A DNA stretch of 28,897 nucleotides, from assembly GCA_934316925.1 (NCBI GenBank), contig CAKREC010000027.1, positions 1 to 28,897 of the forward strand, read 5' to 3'. The position numbers and the translations under genes are program-made. Under the pieces are notes generated by a model. That model had not been told where the DNA came from and ran no database searches. It was given only the letters and a program-made list of their open reading frames with translations. The stretch is from an uncultured Eubacterium sp. Its GTDB lineage: Bacteria > Bacillota > Clostridia > Lachnospirales > Lachnospiraceae. Position 1 is the first letter of the stretch. Each line of letters begins with the position of its first letter. Below, in pieces: positions 8,591-16,400 of this stretch.

Positions 8591-9574
8591 TTAGTATGTT
8601 GGCCAGCCATTTTTAAAATACAAATCGCTGATTAACAAAGTAGGTGTACCGTTGTTCTCAGCATCATATGCATGACGGGCAATAACGTAGGAATAATTTC
8701 CACTTCTTCCGGTCTTATAGACATCCTGTCCGCCAGGACCTACCCAGCGGCTGTTGCCGGAATCTAAGATCGTTCCGCCACCACTGGTAAGCTTTTTGCC
8801 ACTCTTGTCTACATATGGACCGGTAATGCTTGTTGAACGTCCCACCATGATCTTGTACGTGCTGTTAACGCCGTTACAACACTTTCCTATGGATGTAAAC
8901 AAATAGTAATAACCATTTGCATACATAATACATGGTCCCTCAATACCACCGGAGCGGTATGCAATCTTTGTTGCGGAACCAGACGGTTTCATCGTTGACT
9001 GGCTCAAGCGAACGATGTGAATACCATCAAACCACGAACCGTAAACCAACCAAGGTTTTCCATTCGCATCAATAACCAGGTTCGGATCGATCGCATTGAA
9101 TGAATCTTTGCCACTCTTAGAAGAGATCACAACGCCATCATCCCGCCAATCGCCTTTGGAAATTGAAGAACAGGAAACCAAACCAATTGCAGAGTTATTT
9201 TTGCCAAACTCGGATACTGAATAGAAACAATAGTATCTTCCACGATAGTACTCTAAGTCTGGTGCCCAAACATCATTCGTCGTCATATTCGGTGCATACG
9301 TCTTCCACCATGACAAAGGCTGTGAAAAAATCTGAACTCCGTCTGTCCATGTCTTTCCCCCGTTTGTAGAATACTTGATACCAATTCCCTGACCGGTAGA
9401 AGCCGACCACCACAAATTTCCGCTTTCCTTAATGATTGTTGGATCATGGGTTACGACGCCGCCTGATAAGTTCCAGAAGGATGCCTCAGCAGATGGCACC
9501 AGCAACACCATGGACGCTACCATTCCTAAAGCCACTACTTTAGATAGTTTGCGCAATAACTTTGTTTTGAACAT
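8591..9574 (-). CDS. Secreted glycoside hydrolase family 43, endo-arabinanase-like
   Basis: A 327-residue exported enzyme, probably cutting alpha-1,5-arabinan, the side chain of pectin. The signal peptide (MFKTKLLRKLSK, hydrophobic core, AEA-S) ends near residue 32. The five-bladed propeller carries the three acidic GH43 residues in order: the base Asp in THDPTII, the pKa-setting Asp in NAIDPNL, and the acid Glu in GGIEGPCIMY. These blocks match single-domain arabinanases better than xylosidases, but subfamily activity cannot be fixed by eye. No carbohydrate-binding module or anchor is present. The reading frame is open for 30 more codons upstream, but the ATG at 9574 has an AAAGGA/GGAGG ribosome region and starts the signal peptide. 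It has its own promoter, a leader of about 130 bases and its own terminator. Confidence 0.9.
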   Translation of the reverse strand: MFKTKLLRKLSKVVALGMVASMVLLVPSAEASFWNLSGGVVTHDPTIIKESGNLWWSASTGQGIGIKYSTNGGKTWTDGVQIFSQPLSWWKTYAPNMTTNDVWAPDLEYYRGRYYCFYSVSEFGKNNSAIGLVSCSSISKGDWRDDGVVISSKSGKDSFNAIDPNLVIDANGKPWLVYGSWFDGIHIVRLSQSTMKPSGSATKIAYRSGGIEGPCIMYANGYYYLFTSIGKCCNGVNSTYKIMVGRSTSITGPYVDKSGKKLTSGGGTILDSGNSRWVGPGGQDVYKTGRSGNYSYVIARHAYDAENNGTPTLLISDLYFKNGWPTY

Positions 9575-9649
9575 TTTTTCCTTTTTACCTCCATCTTCAC
9601 GATATAAAAAAACACGCCTCGTGAATGACGCCGCTCGATCCTGACTCCA

Positions 9650-9666
9650 TTGTGCACATTGCACAA
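9650..9666 (-). promoter_or_regulatory. Palindrome in the GH43 leader
   Basis: TTGTGCA and TGCACAA form a perfect 7-base inverted repeat around 3 bases, about 40 bases downstream of the presumed transcription start and about 75 before the ATG. It could be an operator or a leader hairpin. A weaker CACG/CGTG hairpin followed by seven T on the minus strand (9606-9623) lies further down the same leader. Confidence 0.35.
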
Positions 9667-9710
9667 TAAATCAGCATTTCCGTGACTTCGTTCACACAAA
9701 TTACACATTC

Positions 9711-9739
9711 ATATTACAAAACTCTTTGTAAAAAGTCAA
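9711..9739 (-). promoter_or_regulatory. Promoter of the GH43 gene
   Basis: TTGACT (9734-9739), a 17-base spacer and TAATAT (9711-9716) on the minus strand. The implied start near 9704 leaves an untranslated leader of about 130 bases, long enough for regulation. Confidence 0.75.
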
Positions 9740-9780
9740 TAAATATTCTTTTTTTTCTATGTGTTTTTTGTGCATTTCGT

Positions 9781-9823
9781 TAAAATAGCACAAAAACCCT
9801 CTCGAATTTTTGTGCTATATTTT
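9781..9823 (-). terminator. Intrinsic terminator of prfC
   Basis: A perfect 12-base stem (ATAGCACAAAAA at 9785-9796 with its complement at 9807-9818) around a 10-base loop starts 14 bases after the prfC stop. T-rich bases follow on either strand, so it may act in both directions. Confidence 0.8.
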
Positions 9824-9831
9824 TGATCTAT

Positions 9832-11421
9832 TTAGTTTTTACTGAATTCACTCAGCACTAATCCTTCATTTCGGTCAAGTGCAGTCTGAATACTCCAAGG
9901 ATGTGTAAACAATAACAATGGTTTGTCTCTCAGATCTTTTACCTTCTTGGTATCCGATGTAACAGAAAGTCCAGCCACATCGATCTCTTCATTTTCAATC
10001 CATCGCACATGTTCATACGGAAGCTGTTCCATACGGATCTCTACATTGTACTCGCTCTGAAGCCGGTACTGCAGCACTTCAAACTGAAGAACACCTACAA
10101 CGCCTACAATGATCTCTTCCATTCCGGTGTTCATCTCCTGGAATATCTGTATCGCACCCTCCTGCGCGATCTGACTGATTCCCTTCATGAACTGTTTCCG
10201 TTTCATCGTATCAACCTGTCTTACTCTGGCAAAATGTTCCGGTGCAAAAGTCGGGATTCCTTCAAACTTCACTGCATTTTTTCCTTTGTAAAGGGTATCA
10301 CCAATGGAAAAGATTCCCGGATCAAACACTCCGATAATGTCTCCGGCATACGCTTCTTCTACATGCTTGCGTTCCTGTGCCATCATCTGCTGTGGCTGTG
10401 CAAGACGGATCTTCTTTCCTCCCTGCACATGCATTACTTCCATCCCCGCTTCAAACTTACCGGAGCAGATCCGCATAAATGCAATTCGGTCACGATGCGC
10501 TTTATTCATATTTGCCTGGATCTTAAATACAAACGCAGAAAACTCATCGGAAAATGGATCAACCGGCTCTCCTGCCGACGTACGTGGCAGTGGTGAAGTT
10601 GTCATCTCCAGAAAATGCTGCAAAAATGTCTCCACACCAAAATTGGTCAGTGCCGATCCGAAGAATACCGGCGATAATTGTCCGGCACGCACACGATCCA
10701 GATCAAATTCATCACTGGCGCCATCCAAAAGTTCAATTTCATCAACGAGAATATCATGATATTCCTTGGTAATAAGCTGATCCAGACCTTCATCTCCAAG
10801 CTGTGCTTCTACAGTTTCTACCTTATGACCATTATCTCCCTGAAGGAATCTTGAAATCGTCTTGGTCTCCCGGTCATATACGCCCTTAAAATTCTTTCCT
10901 GAGCCAATCGGCCAGTTGATCGGGCAAGTGCGTATTCCGAGCACATTTTCAATCTCATCGATCAATTCAAACGGATCTCTTGCTTCGCGGTCCATTTTAT
11001 TGATAAATGTAAAGATTGGAATTCCTCTCATGACACAAACCTTGAACAACTTGATCGTCTGTGCCTCAACACCCTTGGATCCATCGATCACCATGACCGC
11101 CGAGTCGGCTGCCATCAATGTGCGGTACGTGTCTTCTGAAAAATCCTGATGTCCCGGTGTATCCAAAATATTGATGCAAAATCCATCATAGTTAAACTGA
11201 AGCACGGAAGAAGTAACCGAAATACCTCTTTCTTTCTCAATCTCCATCCAGTCCGACACGGCATGCTTGGCAGCCTTACGTCCTTTAACCGAACCAGCCA
11301 GATTGATGGCTCCTCCATACAGCAAAAATTTCTCTGTCAATGTTGTCTTTCCGGCATCCGGATGAGAAATGATCGCAAACGTTCTACGCTTTTCAATTTC
11401 CTGTTTCAGTTTGTCACTCAT
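9832..11421 (-). CDS. prfC: Peptide chain release factor 3
   Basis: A translational GTPase that removes RF1/RF2 from the ribosome after termination. It is 529 residues, the usual RF3 length. GTPase motifs are clear: P-loop SHPDAGKTTLTEK (about residue 19), RGISVTSSV, DTPGHQDF and INKMDR; an EF-Tu-like domain 2 and an RF3-specific C-terminal part follow. An in-frame ATG at 11433 precedes the chosen start, but GGAGG lies inside its second and third codons, 5 bases before the ATG at 11421, so 11421 is the real start. It has its own terminator downstream. Upstream lie two terminator-like hairpins behind tRNA-Gln, and only a weak promoter candidate. Confidence 0.96.
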   Translation of the reverse strand: MSDKLKQEIEKRRTFAIISHPDAGKTTLTEKFLLYGGAINLAGSVKGRKAAKHAVSDWMEIEKERGISVTSSVLQFNYDGFCINILDTPGHQDFSEDTYRTLMAADSAVMVIDGSKGVEAQTIKLFKVCVMRGIPIFTFINKMDREARDPFELIDEIENVLGIRTCPINWPIGSGKNFKGVYDRETKTISRFLQGDNGHKVETVEAQLGDEGLDQLITKEYHDILVDEIELLDGASDEFDLDRVRAGQLSPVFFGSALTNFGVETFLQHFLEMTTSPLPRTSAGEPVDPFSDEFSAFVFKIQANMNKAHRDRIAFMRICSGKFEAGMEVMHVQGGKKIRLAQPQQMMAQERKHVEEAYAGDIIGVFDPGIFSIGDTLYKGKNAVKFEGIPTFAPEHFARVRQVDTMKRKQFMKGISQIAQEGAIQIFQEMNTGMEEIIVGVVGVLQFEVLQYRLQSEYNVEIRMEQLPYEHVRWIENEEIDVAGLSVTSDTKKVKDLRDKPLLLFTHPWSIQTALDRNEGLVLSEFSKN

Positions 11422-11447
11422 AGAATCCTCCATTCAATACAAGCTTT

Positions 11448-11471
11448 AAAAAAGTGCGATCTGCTTCGCAC
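11448..11471 (-). terminator. Terminator-like hairpin in the prfC leader
   Basis: On the minus strand GTGCGA (11466-11471) pairs with TCGCAC (11454-11459) across a 6-base loop, and six T follow (11448-11453). It is only about 25 bases before the prfC start codon and downstream of the tRNA-Gln terminator, so it may be an attenuator rather than a second tRNA terminator. Confidence 0.65.
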
Positions 11472-11499
11472 CCTGATTTCTTTTTTCTTTCTGATATAG

Positions 11500-11529
11500 A
11501 AAAAGTCCTGATACAATATCAGGACTTTT
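11500..11529 (-). terminator. Terminator of tRNA-Gln
   Basis: A perfect 13-base stem (AAAAGTCCTGATA at 11501-11513 with its complement at 11517-11529) around 3 bases. Five T follow on the minus strand, 6 bases after the tRNA end. Confidence 0.85.
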
Positions 11530-11535
11530 CGTGAG

Positions 11536-11607
11536 CTGGGCTACAAGGATTCGAACCTTGAAATGCTGGAGTCAGAGTCCAGTGCCTTACCATTTGGCGA
11601 TAGCCCA
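11536..11607 (-). tRNA. tRNA-Gln (anticodon CTG)
   Basis: 72 bases folding as a cloverleaf. The acceptor stem is TGGGCTA with TAGCCCA and discriminator G, and the T arm contains GGTTCGAATCC. The anticodon stem is CTGGA/TCCAG with loop CTCTGAC, giving anticodon CTG, which reads CAG. CCA is not encoded. Its own promoter and terminator flank it. Confidence 0.96.
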
Positions 11608-11626
11608 ATTCCAAATCACAAGCGTT

Positions 11627-11655
11627 ATTATATAACACTGATTTACAAATTGCAA
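11627..11655 (-). promoter_or_regulatory. Promoter of tRNA-Gln
   Basis: TTGCAA (11650-11655), a 17-base spacer and TATAAT (11627-11632) on the minus strand, 19 bases before the mature 5-prime end. A-rich tracts just upstream (11656-11690) could act as an UP element. Confidence 0.85.
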
Positions 11656-11694
11656 GTGTTTTTTTCAATTTTTTTGAACTTTTTTCAAAAACCA

Positions 11695-12102
11695 TCATTT
11701 GCTGACGCGAACCATGTTACTTGGGAGATTTTCATACGATAATATCTGACCTTCTTTCGGAAAGTCCATCCCCAATGCTTTTGCCTTTTTAAGAATCTCT
11801 GCATAGTCTACTGTCAGATTATCTACTTCTTTTCTCAATCCTTTTGTCTCCATCTCAAGATCCGTCACCTGACTTTGCAGCGTATACACCTGCTCTGTCA
11901 TCACGGTGGATTGCTTTTGCAAAGAAATCAGCCAGACACAACCAAATAAACTGATCGCCGAAATAAATAAGATCATAAGAACCGTTTTTATAAAAAAACG
12001 TCTTGTCTCCTTTTTTTCAACATCAACGACCTTGATCCTCTTTCCGGTATTGATAATCTGCAGTGCGGTGTTCCCTACCACATATTCCATCGTCGTCTTC
12101 AT
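11695..12102 (-). CDS. FtsL/DivIC-like bitopic membrane protein
   Basis: A 135-residue protein with a basic cytoplasmic N-terminus of about 38 residues, one membrane segment (about residues 38-60), an external coiled coil (about 62-105) and a C-terminal AKALGMDFPKEGQI segment. The order TM, coiled coil and a LGM-x-(Y/F)P block is that of FtsL/DivIC septum proteins, which bridge the divisome. Sequence identity in this group is low, so the name is tentative. The ribosome site GGGGAG is about 9 bases before the ATG. An out-of-frame ATG lies 4 bases upstream. It follows the ribbon-helix-helix gene by 46 bases with no terminator, so it is probably under that promoter. Confidence 0.7.
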   Translation of the reverse strand: MKTTMEYVVGNTALQIINTGKRIKVVDVEKKETRRFFIKTVLMILFISAISLFGCVWLISLQKQSTVMTEQVYTLQSQVTDLEMETKGLRKEVDNLTVDYAEILKKAKALGMDFPKEGQILSYENLPSNMVRVSK

Positions 12103-12148
12103 CCATCTGTCTCCCCTAGTATCTTAAATGCCTCTGTATCTTAACATC

Positions 12149-12322
12149 TCATGGTCTCAAGTCCATCCGTGCCGAATCGCGAACCGGCTGTCCCGCGCTG
12201 TCTGTCGCCTCCATGATCAGCCGCGTGATCGCCCCGGAACGGCTGGTATACATCGCATCCGCATATCGATCCACCCGCTTGACCACATCGTCTTCTAATG
12301 TAATATTGATTCGCTTTTTCAC
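12149..12322 (-). CDS. Ribbon-helix-helix (CopG-like) DNA-binding protein
   Basis: A 57-residue regulator of the MetJ/Arc/CopG fold: a short strand (KKRINITLE), helix A (EDDVVKRVDRYADAM), then a helix B containing SRSGAITRLIMEAT. The start is GTG at 12322, with GGAGGG 4-5 bases upstream; an ATG nine codons earlier overlaps this ribosome site and lacks one of its own. A palindrome between the -35 and -10 boxes of its promoter suggests autorepression. No toxin partner is next to it; the next gene is the FtsL-like protein, so it is either a stand-alone regulator or part of a small envelope operon. Confidence 0.85.
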   Translation of the reverse strand: MKKRINITLEDDVVKRVDRYADAMYTSRSGAITRLIMEATDSAGQPVRDSARMDLRP

Positions 12323-12362
12323 AATACCCTCCATACATACTCTATACACACAAACTACTTAT

Positions 12363-12391
12363 ATTATACACATGTTATGTGTATTTCGCAA
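12363..12391 (-). promoter_or_regulatory. Promoter and operator of the ribbon-helix-helix gene
   Basis: Minus strand TTGCGA (12386-12391), 17 bases, TATAAT (12363-12368). The spacer is nearly filled by a perfect inverted repeat: ATACACAT at 12366-12373 and its complement at 12377-12384 around 3 bases. A further ATACACA half-site is at 12344-12350 in the leader. Confidence 0.75.
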
Positions 12392-12392
12392 T

Positions 12393-12431
12393 AAAAAAAA
12401 CGGATCCCACAAAAAAATTTGCAGAATCCGT
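12393..12431 (-). terminator. Terminator of the zinc-ribbon gene
   Basis: A 14-pair stem with three G-U pairs (arms 12418-12431 and 12400-12413) around a 4-base loop, then seven T (12393-12399) on the minus strand. It abuts the -35 box of the next promoter. Confidence 0.88.
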
Positions 12432-12458
12432 CTCCCAAAAATTGTCACTTATTTAATT

Positions 12459-12626
12459 TTAGTCATTCTTTGCATGAAAAACTTTCTGAATACTCGCCTT
12501 GGAGCGAATCGTGTAAGTACCCTTTCCGCACTTCTGACAGGTACGATCCTCTTTCTCCACGGTATCAAGTTCAAAGGTATCGCCACATATCGGACATTTA
12601 TAAACATACTCCTGCTTTGTATCCAT
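12459..12626 (-). CDS. Small zinc-ribbon protein
   Basis: A 55-residue open frame starting MDTKQEYVYK. It has two Cys pairs, CPIC (residues 11-14) and CQKC (30-33), spaced as in a zinc ribbon, and a basic C-terminal half. AAGGAAG lies about 9 bases before the ATG, and a strong terminator follows 28 bases after the stop, which supports a real gene. Function is unknown; such proteins often bind nucleic acid or ribosomal partners. No promoter is evident between it and the tRNA-Gly terminator, so it may be expressed by readthrough from the tRNA promoter. Confidence 0.85.
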   Translation of the reverse strand: MDTKQEYVYKCPICGDTFELDTVEKEDRTCQKCGKGTYTIRSKASIQKVFHAKND

Positions 12627-12649
12627 ATTCTCACTTCCTTTTCATAAAC

Positions 12650-12681
12650 AAAAAGGGCTACGCACTATGCGCAACCCCTTT
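12650..12681 (-). terminator. Terminator after tRNA-Gly
   Basis: On the minus strand AAAGGG pairs with CCCTTT and an inner GCGCA pairs with TGCGT across a small internal loop, followed by a five-T run. The stem is imperfect, so readthrough into the zinc-ribbon gene is plausible. Confidence 0.65.
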
Positions 12682-12691
12682 GTGATCGGTA

Positions 12692-12764
<73 letters not shown>

Positions 12765-12793
12765 ATCTTGTATCTGTGTCAGACACAAGTAGT

Positions 12794-12822
12794 ATATTAT
12801 CATATTAGTATGATTCTGTCAA
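12794..12822 (-). promoter_or_regulatory. Promoter of tRNA-Gly, inside the end of maf
   Basis: TTGACA (12817-12822), a 17-base spacer and TAATAT (12794-12799) on the minus strand. The -35 box is formed by the Leu-Thr codons four residues before the maf stop, so this end of maf carries two functions. A TGTGTC/GACACA repeat lies in the short tRNA leader. Confidence 0.88.
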
Positions 12823-13398
12823 CCCAAATTTAAAATTTATTTGCGTCATTCTTTTATACAATTCATGCACCGGCAAGCCTACCACATTGAAATAATCGCC
12901 CTCAATCCCCGCAATAAACTTGCTGAATTCTCCCTGGATTCCATATCCCCCTGCTTTATCATAGCTTTCATCACCGGAAATATACCATTCGATTTCATCC
13001 GTAGACATAGCAGCCACATGTACGACCGTTTTGACTGAAAACGTTTCCACATGTCCGCTCTCTGTATCCCACAACGTAACACCGGTATACACCGCATGGC
13101 TTCTTCCCTGTAAACTTGTGATCATCTGTCTCGCATCTTCCTTGTCTTTTGGTTTTCCAAGAATGCGATCATCCAGTGCTACAACCGTGTCCGCTCCGAT
13201 CACAAGAGCCGGTTTCTCCAGCTGGCGTACAATGGCACCTGCTTTTTGTCTGGATAGTTCTTCTGTCACTTTTGCCGGATCTGTCTGTGTAATGATCTCT
13301 TCTTCTCCAGATACTTTTACTGTAAATGGTATTCCCAGCAATGACAACAACTCTTTTCTTCTCGGCGATGCTGACGCTAATACGATTTCTTTTGTCAT
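12805..13398 (-). CDS. maf: Maf family nucleoside triphosphate pyrophosphatase
   Basis: Hydrolyses non-canonical nucleoside triphosphates (dTTP/UTP or modified bases) to monophosphates; overexpression in Bacillus blocks septation. At 197 residues it shows the Maf blocks: LASASPRRKELL near the start, VIGADTVV with the catalytic Asp (about residues 67-74), GKPKDKEDA, and the KAGGYGIQG segment. The GGAGG ribosome site is 8 bases before the ATG. It follows purL with a 75-base gap holding a strong hairpin. Its stop codon lies inside the tRNA-Gly promoter. Confidence 0.95.
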   Translation of the reverse strand: MTKEIVLASASPRRKELLSLLGIPFTVKVSGEEEIITQTDPAKVTEELSRQKAGAIVRQLEKPALVIGADTVVALDDRILGKPKDKEDARQMITSLQGRSHAVYTGVTLWDTESGHVETFSVKTVVHVAAMSTDEIEWYISGDESYDKAGGYGIQGEFSKFIAGIEGDYFNVVGLPVHELYKRMTQINFKFGLTESY

Positions 13399-13418
13399 AT
13401 CGATTCCTCCATTTATAT

Positions 13419-13452
13419 AAGGGCAGAACCCCTCAGTGAGGATTCTGCCCTT
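13419..13452 (-). terminator. Hairpin between purL and maf
   Basis: A 10-base perfect outer stem (AAGGGCAGAA with its complement) and an inner CCTC/GAGG stem, 22 bases after the purL stop. On the minus strand no T run follows, so it may be a weak terminator or an RNA-stabilising hairpin rather than a full stop. Confidence 0.5.
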
Positions 13453-13473
13453 TCTTTGTATCGTGTACTTATA

Positions 13474-16400
13474 TTATTTAAAATATTTTACTCCACTCTG
13501 GAAGATCTTCTGATCCTGGTCACCGTAGATATTCATCGCCACACCGTCACCTCGACGCTCTGAGTGTGCCATCTTTCCAAGAACACGTCCATCCGGACTG
13601 GTAATACCCTCGATCGCCATGTAAGATCCGTTTGGATTGAAATCTTCATCCATAGTAGGATTGCCATTGACATCTACATACTGAGTCGCAACCTGTCCAT
13701 TCTCCCAAAGTTTCTTAAGCCATTCATCATTGGCAACAAAGCGTCCTTCACCATGAGAAGCCGGGATTGCATATACTCCGCCAAGTTCTGCTTCCTGCAG
13801 CCAAGGAGACTTGTTTGTTACAACTTTGGTATAAACAGATTTGGAAATATGACGTCCAATGCTGTTTGTAGTCAAAGTAGGAGAATCTGCTGTCTGTGTT
13901 GTAATCTTTCCATAAGGAACCAGACCAAGTTTAACCAGTGCCTGGAATCCATTACAGATACCGAGTACAAGACCATCTCTCTCATCCAATAATTTATGAA
14001 CTGCTTCTTTGATCCGCTCATTTCGGAATACAGAAGTAATAAACTTAGCAGAACCATCTGGTTCATCACCGGCACTGAATCCGCCGGAGAACATAAGGAT
14101 CTGGGAATCGTTAATTGCCTGTTCAAAGGCAGCTACACTGTCCGTAATATCCTGTTCTGACATGTTTTTGAATACAATGCTCTGTGTATCTGCACCAGCG
14201 GCCTGGAATGCCAATGTTGTATCATATTCACAGTTTGTACCTGGGAATACCGGAATAAATACTTTTGGTTTTGCCACTTTATGTTTGCATACATAAATAT
14301 CTTTCGCGTCATACAGACCCGTTTCAATCTTTTTGTCTGCAACATCAGAACGAGTTGGGAATACTTTTTCTAATGTACCACTCCAGCTTTCAAGTGCCTC
14401 TGCCATAGAAATTTCTTCTTCGCCGCACACGAATTTTTCTTCTGCAATCGTCTTACCAACTTTGTCGTAAGCGACACCGATCTCATCCAGTTTAGCCAGG
14501 TCTTCTTCTTTGATCTCTGCTACGATCTCGCCATAAGCAGGCGCAAAGAAATATTCTTTCGGTTTGTGTTTGCAGAACATCGCACCGATCTTATTTCCAA
14601 ATGCCATCTTAGCGATCGCATCTGCTACACCATTGCCATCAAGTGCATAGGCAGCCTTGATCACACCCTGTCTCATCAACTGCGTGATCTTCTCATACTG
14701 TGCCATGATCGAAGAGAATACCGGAAGATCATACTCATCTTTTTCAATCGTAAACTTAACCAAACGATGTCCAGCCTCTTTCAACTCATCGGTAATAACA
14801 TCTGACAATTTTGCAACATCAACCGCAAAAGAGCACAAGGTTGGTGGAACATCAATATCATTGAACGTTCCTGACATACTGTCCTTACCACCGATCGATG
14901 GCAGTCCCAACTGAATCTGCGCTTCATAGGCACCAAGGAGTGCTGCCATAGGCTCGCCCCATCTCTTTGGATCTTCTGTCATGCGTTTGAAGTATTCCTG
15001 GAACGTAAACCGGATCTTCTTATAATCACCACCGGCTGCAACGATCTTAGCAACGGAAGTCAGTACTGCGTACTCTGCTCCGTGATATGGACTCCAGCTC
15101 ATAAGATATGGATCCATACCATAACTCATCATAGTTACCGTATCGCATTTGCCATCCAGAACCGGTAATTTTGCGATCATCGTCTGGGTTGGCGTCAACT
15201 GGTATTTACCGCCATAAGGCATCGTAACGGTACATGCACCAATGGAACTGTCAAACATCTCTACAAGACCCTTCTTGGAACATGCGTTCAAACTGCTGAG
15301 TTTTTTCAGGAAAGCATCTTTAAAGGAAGTTACCTGTTCTACTTTATTTAAATAATTGTCTTCTTTCTTTGGTGTTGTCACAACAACATCGGTCTCCTGA
15401 TGAGCACCATTCGTATCCAGGAATGCGCGGGAGATATTGACAATATCTTTGCCTCTCCATTTCAAAACCAGACGTGGATCTTCTGTAACCTCAGCTACAC
15501 ATACTGCTTCCAGGTTTTCTTCTGCTGCATAAGCAAGCATCTTGTCTACGTCTTTTTTATCTACGACAACTGCCATACGTTCCTGAGACTCGGAAATAGC
15601 AAGTTCTGTTCCATCCAGACCCGCATATTTCTTTGGCACTTTATCAAGATCTACAACCAGGCCATCTGCCAACTCACCAATGGCAACCGATACACCACCG
15701 GCTCCAAAGTCGTTACATTTCTTGATCAGGCTGCTGACTTCTTCTCTGCGGAACAAACGCTGGATCTTACGTTCTGTAGGTGCATTACCTTTCTGAACTT
15801 CAGCACCGCAGGTATCAATGGATTCCGTATTGTGAGCTTTGGAAGAACCAGTTGCTCCACCACAGCCATCTCGACCGGTACGACCACCCAAAAGGATAAT
15901 GATGTCACCCGGATCTGAGTTTTCACGGATTACATTTTTTCTAGGAGCTGCACCCATAACGGCACCAATCTCCAAACGCTTGGCAACATAATTTGGATGA
16001 TAGATCTCATCAACCAATCCGGTAGCAAGTCCGATCTGGTTTCCATAAGAACTGTATCCCTTTGCTGCTCCGGTAACAATCTTTCTCTGCGGAAGTTTGC
16101 CTTCCATCGTCTCTTTCAAAGACTTGGTAGGATCTGCTGCTCCGGTAACACGCATTGCCTGGTATACATAGCCACGACCTGACAACGGATCGCGGATCGC
16201 ACCACCAAGACAGGTAGCCGCACCACCAAATGGCTCAATTTCCGTTGGGTGGTTATGTGTCTCATTCTTGAAAAATACAAGCCACTCTTCGGTCTCCGGT
16301 CCATTTCCATGGTCAATTTCGACAGGAACCACGATCGAGCAGGCATTGATCTCATCGGAAACTTCCATATCGTCCAATTTGCCTTCTTCGCGGAGTTTTT

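Noticed and set aside
9575..9664. A 30-codon N-terminal extension of the GH43 gene starting at GTG 9664
   Set aside because: It has no ribosome site, crosses the leader palindrome and would bury the signal peptide. The ATG at 9574 has a ribosome site and starts the signal peptide.
9575..9704. A cyclic-di-GMP or other known riboswitch in the GH43 leader
   Set aside because: The conserved cores I know (for example the GEMM motif) are absent; only simple palindromes are seen.
11656..11694. A terminator after the FtsL-like gene
   Set aside because: A TTTTTGAA/TTCAAAAA repeat exists, but it is followed by A-rich rather than T-rich bases on the minus strand and looks more like an UP element of the tRNA-Gln promoter.
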